The notes under the pieces: generated by a model | What the model was told of the DNA's origin: nothing | Databases searched by the model: none | Seen by the model: only the letters and a program-made list of their open reading frames with translations | Made by a program: the position numbers and the translations under genes | Shown: one piece after another, positions 60,901 to 64,000 of the stretch | Position numbering within the stretch: the first letter of the stretch is position 1 | Layout: each line of letters opens with the position of its first letter | Assembly: GCF_011074885.1 (NCBI RefSeq) | Contig: NC_054690.1 | Span: forward strand, 935,001-999,000 | Reading direction: 5' to 3' | Length of the DNA stretch: 64,000 nt | From: Brettanomyces bruxellensis | Taxonomy: Eukaryota; Ascomycota; Pichiomycetes; Pichiales; Pichiaceae

Positions 60901-62372
60901 AAGCACGTCTCGTTGCTCGCGGTGATCACCAGAAGGAGAATACATATTCAATTACATTTTCTCCAACTCTTCGACCAGAGATCATGAGAGCGATTTTTGC
61001 TCTTATTGCTACTCAGCATTGGTTTATGGCTCAGTTTGATGTCAAAACTGCTTATCTATACAGTCCTATTGATACCGAATTGTACATTTATCAGCCTCAA
61101 GGGTATTCTACCCACACAAGGCATGCAAAAGTGCCATCCGGCATGAGGGTGGTCTATAAGCTTAACAAAGCTTTATATGGTCTCAAGCAATCGGGCAATT
61201 TGTGGCATAAGGAAATTCAGAAACATTTGGCCAAAATTAATTTTGAAAGTTCCCACCCTTTTCCATCCACCTACATTCATAAGAATCGGAATGGAAAAGT
61301 CGATTGCGTTGTTGGTTTATTTGTGGATGACATTATTGTTGGCGCTTCGAATAAAGCTATACTGGACAAAGTTTACAAACATATATCTGGTAAATATGAG
61401 CTTAAAACGATCCAACCTGATAAGAAGACCAATTTACAGAAGTTTTTGGGGATTGATCTCACTGTGGAAAGATTAAAGGATGGTCGTGTGAAAAAGATTA
61501 AGCTATGTCAGTCTGCCTATATCGAAGAATTCGTTGAGAAGCTTCACCTTACTTTTGCTAGAAGCTGTGCTACTCCGTTAAGTCCAAATTTCTACTTCGA
61601 TACTGCGGAACATCCGTTAGAAGCTACTAAGGAGATGCTTAATAAGGCAGTCAGTGATTTTCGACGCAAAATTGGTTGTTTATTATACGTCGCGGTTATG
61701 ACAAGGCCTGATATTGCTTATGCTGTTGATTACTTAGCGCGTTTTTCGACGTATCCTCATCGTCTAGTCGTTGATCAGTTGAAACATGTTTTAAACTACC
61801 TCTATCATAGTCGTTTCAAATCTATCATTTATCAACACACTTCGGAAACTAAAATGGATCATTTGATTTGCTACTCAGATAGTGACTATGCTCAAGATCC
61901 GATTACAAGGAAGTCCATGAACGGATTTCTCATCATGTTTTCGGATGCACCTCTCTATTGGAAGTGCCAGTATACCCCATTGGTCTGCAAGTCATCTACT
62001 GAGGCGGAACTTCAGGCAATTTACCTACTTTCTAATGAGCTTGAATGGTTTCACCCTCTCATGAAGTTCATGTCCGCTTATCAAGGCGAAGGAAATTATC
62101 CTGAACTTTTAGTGGATAACAAATCCGCTGTTGATACGATAGTTTATGGTAACTTTTCACCAAAATCAAAGCCATACGCTGTCAGGTTGAAATGTTTAGA
62201 AGAACGATTTGAAGAGAAGCGTTTCATTATCAAACACGTTAGTACGAAGGACCAGTTAGCTGATATTCTTACTAAACCTATTACTACCAAGGTATTGGGT
62301 AAGTTAAGGAGCATGATTATTCAGATGCTACAAATCAAGGGAGCGTGTCGGACATATGAGAATATTACCTAG
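57965..62372 (+). pseudogene. Pol of element B, frame-broken in its first third
   Basis: Protease motif I-L-I-D-N-G-A-A-I-S-L-T-G (Asp at 57989). At least three frame breaks fall in protease-integrase: near 58483-58498, near 59039-59070 and near 59250. From about 59250 to 62372 a single frame of roughly 1040 codons is open through the acidic spacer, reverse transcriptase (F-V-D-D-I near 61321) and RNase H (L-L-V-D-N-K-S). One N at 58915. The stop lies inside the 3' LTR. Confidence 0.88.
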
Positions 62373-62948
62373 TATTAGGTAATCTATTATTATATGTCAT
62401 TAGATTTATTTGTTTTGAGATCTGAACTTATTCTAAAATAACGAAGATTTAGAATAATATCTAATAGAGACAATCCTGGAAAAATGCACTAACTGTGTAT
62501 GTTAGGGAATCAGCAGAAAATAATTATGCGCGATCATAATTCTGTTTTCTGAGAATTAAATCTTTTTTTTTTATGTATGATTACCTCACTTTATTTTCCT
62601 TTTTATTTACTTTACTTTACCTCTTTTTATATAACTTGTTTCTTCTACGAAGGGACGAGACCGATAGCCTATTTTGCAATACAACTAGTTCGACTCCACT
62701 TTGATGGTAACAGAGTAAAGGAAGTAATTCATTTTCTTCTATGGTGATACATACACAATTGTTAGAATGTTAAAGGCATTAACATTATCACACAGACCAC
62801 TTGGTACATTTATATCCACCCACTTAGGTAACCGACCTTACAATTGTCTGAATCTCCCCGACTGCTAGGTTCTTATTAGTTCTATTAAAGAAGGAGTTTG
62901 ATAGCTAAAGCCCGGGAGTAACTCATAAGGTCTCTCTTAACTCCGACA
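62346..62948 (+). repeat. 3' LTR of element B
   Basis: 603 bp, begins TGTCGGACATATGAGA and ends CTTAACTCCGACA, then the second ATTTA duplication. It is short by single bases at several homopolymers compared with the 5' copy and the solo LTR. Confidence 0.93.
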
Positions 62949-62965
62949 ATTTATATACTCTGACA
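62949..62965 (+). repeat. Second ATTTA copy and tail of element A's 3' LTR
   Basis: ATTTA at 62949-62953 is the right target duplication of B. TATACTCTGACA at 62954-62965 completes the 559-bp LTR of A. Confidence 0.93.
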
Positions 62966-63136
62966 TTAACATTATCACACAGACCACTTGGTACATTTAT
63001 ATCCACTCACTTAGGTAACCGATCTTACAATTGTCTGAATCTCCCCGACTGCTAGGTTCTTATTAGTTCTATTAAAAAAGGAGTTTGATAGATAAAGCCC
63101 GGAGTAACTTATCAGGTCTCTCTTAACTCCGAAAGT
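62966..63136 (+). repeat. Old LTR remnant (right)
   Basis: About 171 bp in plus orientation matching the end of the B-family LTR, from TTAACATTATCACACAG to CTCCGAAA, with scattered differences (CACTCACT, GATCTTAC, GATAGATAAAG). It shares these differences with the left remnant where they overlap (GATAAAG, TTATCAGG), so both derive from one ancestral insertion. It ends 102 bp upstream of the right tRNA-Ser. Confidence 0.75.
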
Positions 63137-63385
63137 TTGATTCAACACTTCAAAATAAACACACAAATAACTTTGTGCTTACATAATCTAAAATAATTTA
63201 GATTCAAACTAGAGCAGACCGCCAACAATTTTGTTGGTGACAATTTGTCCGAGTGGTTAAGGAGAAAGATTAGAAATCTTTTGGCTCTGCCCGCGCAGGT
63301 TCGAATCCTGCAGTTGTCGGCTTATTTTTTTAATTTTATTTTGGTCTTTCAATTTCGAAATGAGCTTACGTTAGAAATACGTATA
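63067..63385. repeat. Inverted repeat arm (right), partner of 48152-48480
   Basis: The reverse complement of about 48152-48480 matches this segment over about 320 bp (LTR remnant, 100-bp tRNA leader, tRNA, terminator and about 55 bp of 3' flank) with a few indels and substitutions. Beyond it the left side enters SWF1 and the right side the TVP15-like gene. Confidence 0.85.
63239..63319 (+). tRNA. tRNA-Ser (AGA), right copy
   Basis: Inverted copy of the left tRNA-Ser. Identical except that a GGG in the variable arm is GG, giving 81 nt and a weaker variable stem. Anticodon AGA, T-arm GGTTCGAATCC, discriminator G; a T-rich terminator follows. Could be a true variant or a one-base homopolymer error. 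Confidence 0.93.
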
Positions 63386-63504
63386 TAACCGTTCTTTTAT
63401 AACTATTTTTATAAGAAGTAATGAAAGGATATGCTTTACTTACGAAAATTAGGAACTAAATTTTTGTCAATCCAGGTTGACCGTCAGCAGTAAAATTACC
63501 CATC

Positions 63505-64000
63505 TCATATCACATCATCTAGTCCATCTGTAGATAGACCCTGTTCACCTTGCATATTTTCGGGTGGTTGTATACTTTGAATAAACTCAAGGGCACAATA
63601 AACAACACCGACAACAAAAACCACGAGACTTGCCAAAATTCTTACAGCTGAGCCATGAAAGTTCAAGATAGCAATCAAGATGTAGATTAGTCCTCTTCCA
63701 AGAAAGAAAAGAACGAGGAACAGTATGAATAAAGCTGTGGAGGGATTTTGAACTCCAAGTATCCAATAATAACGCCAAGGAAAATAACATATAAACCCTG
63801 AAATGTGTAATCTATCTTTGAAAACAGTTCAGTTAAACCCAATGCAATCTAAAAATATAACCAAAGAAATTGTAAGTAAATTGAAATATAAACTAGCTTA
63901 GGAGTGGAAATATGCCCATTTAAATGAACACTTCAAAGTAATGAACTTACTGCTATTATAGAAATAGAAAGATTGGTAATTTTAAACACAACACTAAAAT
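63505..64000 (-). pseudogene. TVP15: TVP15-like Golgi membrane protein, spliced, one frame break, partial
   Basis: Minus strand, runs off the right edge. Exon 2 is 63505-63848; the visible part of exon 1 is 63951-64000 and codes for F-K-I-T-N-L-S-I-S. The protein reads I-G-Y-L-E-F-K-I-P, L-G-R-G-L-I-Y-I-L and V-V-Y-C-A-L-E-F-I, the pattern of Tvp15/COPI-associated proteins, four-pass proteins of late Golgi vesicles. Near 63699-63719, in a T/C run between the F-F-S-F and L-G-R-G segments, the frame shifts by one base. As the rest is well preserved and other homopolymer errors occur here, the break may be a sequence error. Confidence 0.75.
63849..63950 (-). other. Intron in TVP15-like gene
   Basis: 102 nt with donor GTAAGT and acceptor TTTTTAG. 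No perfect TACTAAC is visible; the region near 63866-63872 (TTACTTAC) is the best candidate. Splicing joins I-I-A to I-A-L-G in phase 0, as the family alignment requires. Confidence 0.75.

Larger units (their letters stand above)
55986..62948 (+). mobile_element. Ty1/copia-type retrotransposon B, nested in A's 3' LTR
   Basis: 6963 bp: 5' LTR 55986-56593, interior 56594-62345, 3' LTR 62346-62948. The interior is clearly homologous to A at protein level, with the same domain order, but the LTRs look unrelated apart from TGTCGGA / TCCGACA ends. It has several frame breaks in gag and the first third of pol, listed separately, so it is not autonomous as written. Confidence 0.93.
49101..62965 (+). 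mobile_element. Ty1/copia-type retrotransposon A, interrupted by element B
   Basis: LTR 49101-49659, interior 49660-55438, 3' LTR 55439-55985 plus 62954-62965, total about 6.9 kb without the nested element. Domain order in pol is protease, integrase, reverse transcriptase, RNase H, which defines Ty1/copia (Pseudoviridae). The two LTRs are each 559 bp long and differ at one base that I can find, so insertion was recent or the copies are homogenised. Both LTR ends are TGTCGGA and TCTGACA. The left flank ends ACTAA and the right begins TTAAC, so no target duplication is visible. Confidence 0.93.

Noticed and set aside
48152..63385. CRISPR array or integron-like repeat system
   Set aside because: The repeats are LTRs, tRNA genes and target duplications of a eukaryotic retrotransposon nest; there are no short regular spacers.

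Overview
This window is nuclear DNA from a budding yeast (Saccharomycotina). Single-exon genes dominate, spacers are short and AT-rich, the gene set is typical of yeasts, and an LTR retrotransposon cluster sits between tRNA genes. Several traits suggest the Pichiaceae (Brettanomyces/Dekkera, Ogataea, Pichia relatives) rather than Saccharomyces: a formaldehyde dehydrogenase with an intron just after its start, as in methylotrophic yeasts; a PPIL4-type cyclophilin-RRM protein that Saccharomyces lacks; and an SRT1-type prenyltransferase. CTG encodes a conserved leucine (codon 421 of the GAP1-like permease), which argues against a CUG-Ser code. The genus is inference.

Layout. 1-1336: 5' two thirds of FOL1 (minus strand, runs off the left edge). 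2136-6555: COQ6, the PPIL4-like protein and SFA1/FLD1. 6682-6753: tRNA-His(GTG), then about 2.7 kb without a convincing gene. 9415-15000: DLT1-like, SEN15, SAM37 and a GAP1-type amino-acid permease. 15096-25244: RNA14, ADE6, GCN5 and PUP2. 26892-32404: a TIP1-type GPI mannoprotein, an SRT1-like cis-prenyltransferase and an ENA-type sodium pump. 34168-48079: SPT21, PEX7, a SPO71-like gene, a DNF1/2-type flippase and SWF1. 48228-63319: a retrotransposon nest bounded by two inverted tRNA-Ser(AGA) genes. 63505-64000: TVP15-like gene, running off the right edge with one frame break.

The retrotransposon nest is the most interesting part. Element A (Ty1/copia type, LTRs of 559 bp) carries element B (related interior, unrelated-looking 603-608 bp LTRs) inside its 3' LTR, with a 5-bp ATTTA target duplication. 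Next to them are a solo LTR of the B family with an AATAG duplication and older LTR relics. Both elements share an 18-nt primer binding site that fits the 3' end of a serine tRNA, and both place pol +1 relative to gag at a CCG-AGT-T or CCG-AGG-C site. Their protease motifs read D-G-G-A and D-N-G-A instead of D-S/T-G. Element A has no matching target duplication and its two flanks are inverted copies of one tRNA-Ser locus, which suggests ectopic recombination or an assembly join.

The host genes are ordinary housekeeping, membrane, transcription and metabolism genes with no operon-like logic. Four single N bases and several one-base differences in homopolymers suggest a consensus from a heterozygous or collapsed assembly, so single frame breaks should be read with caution.
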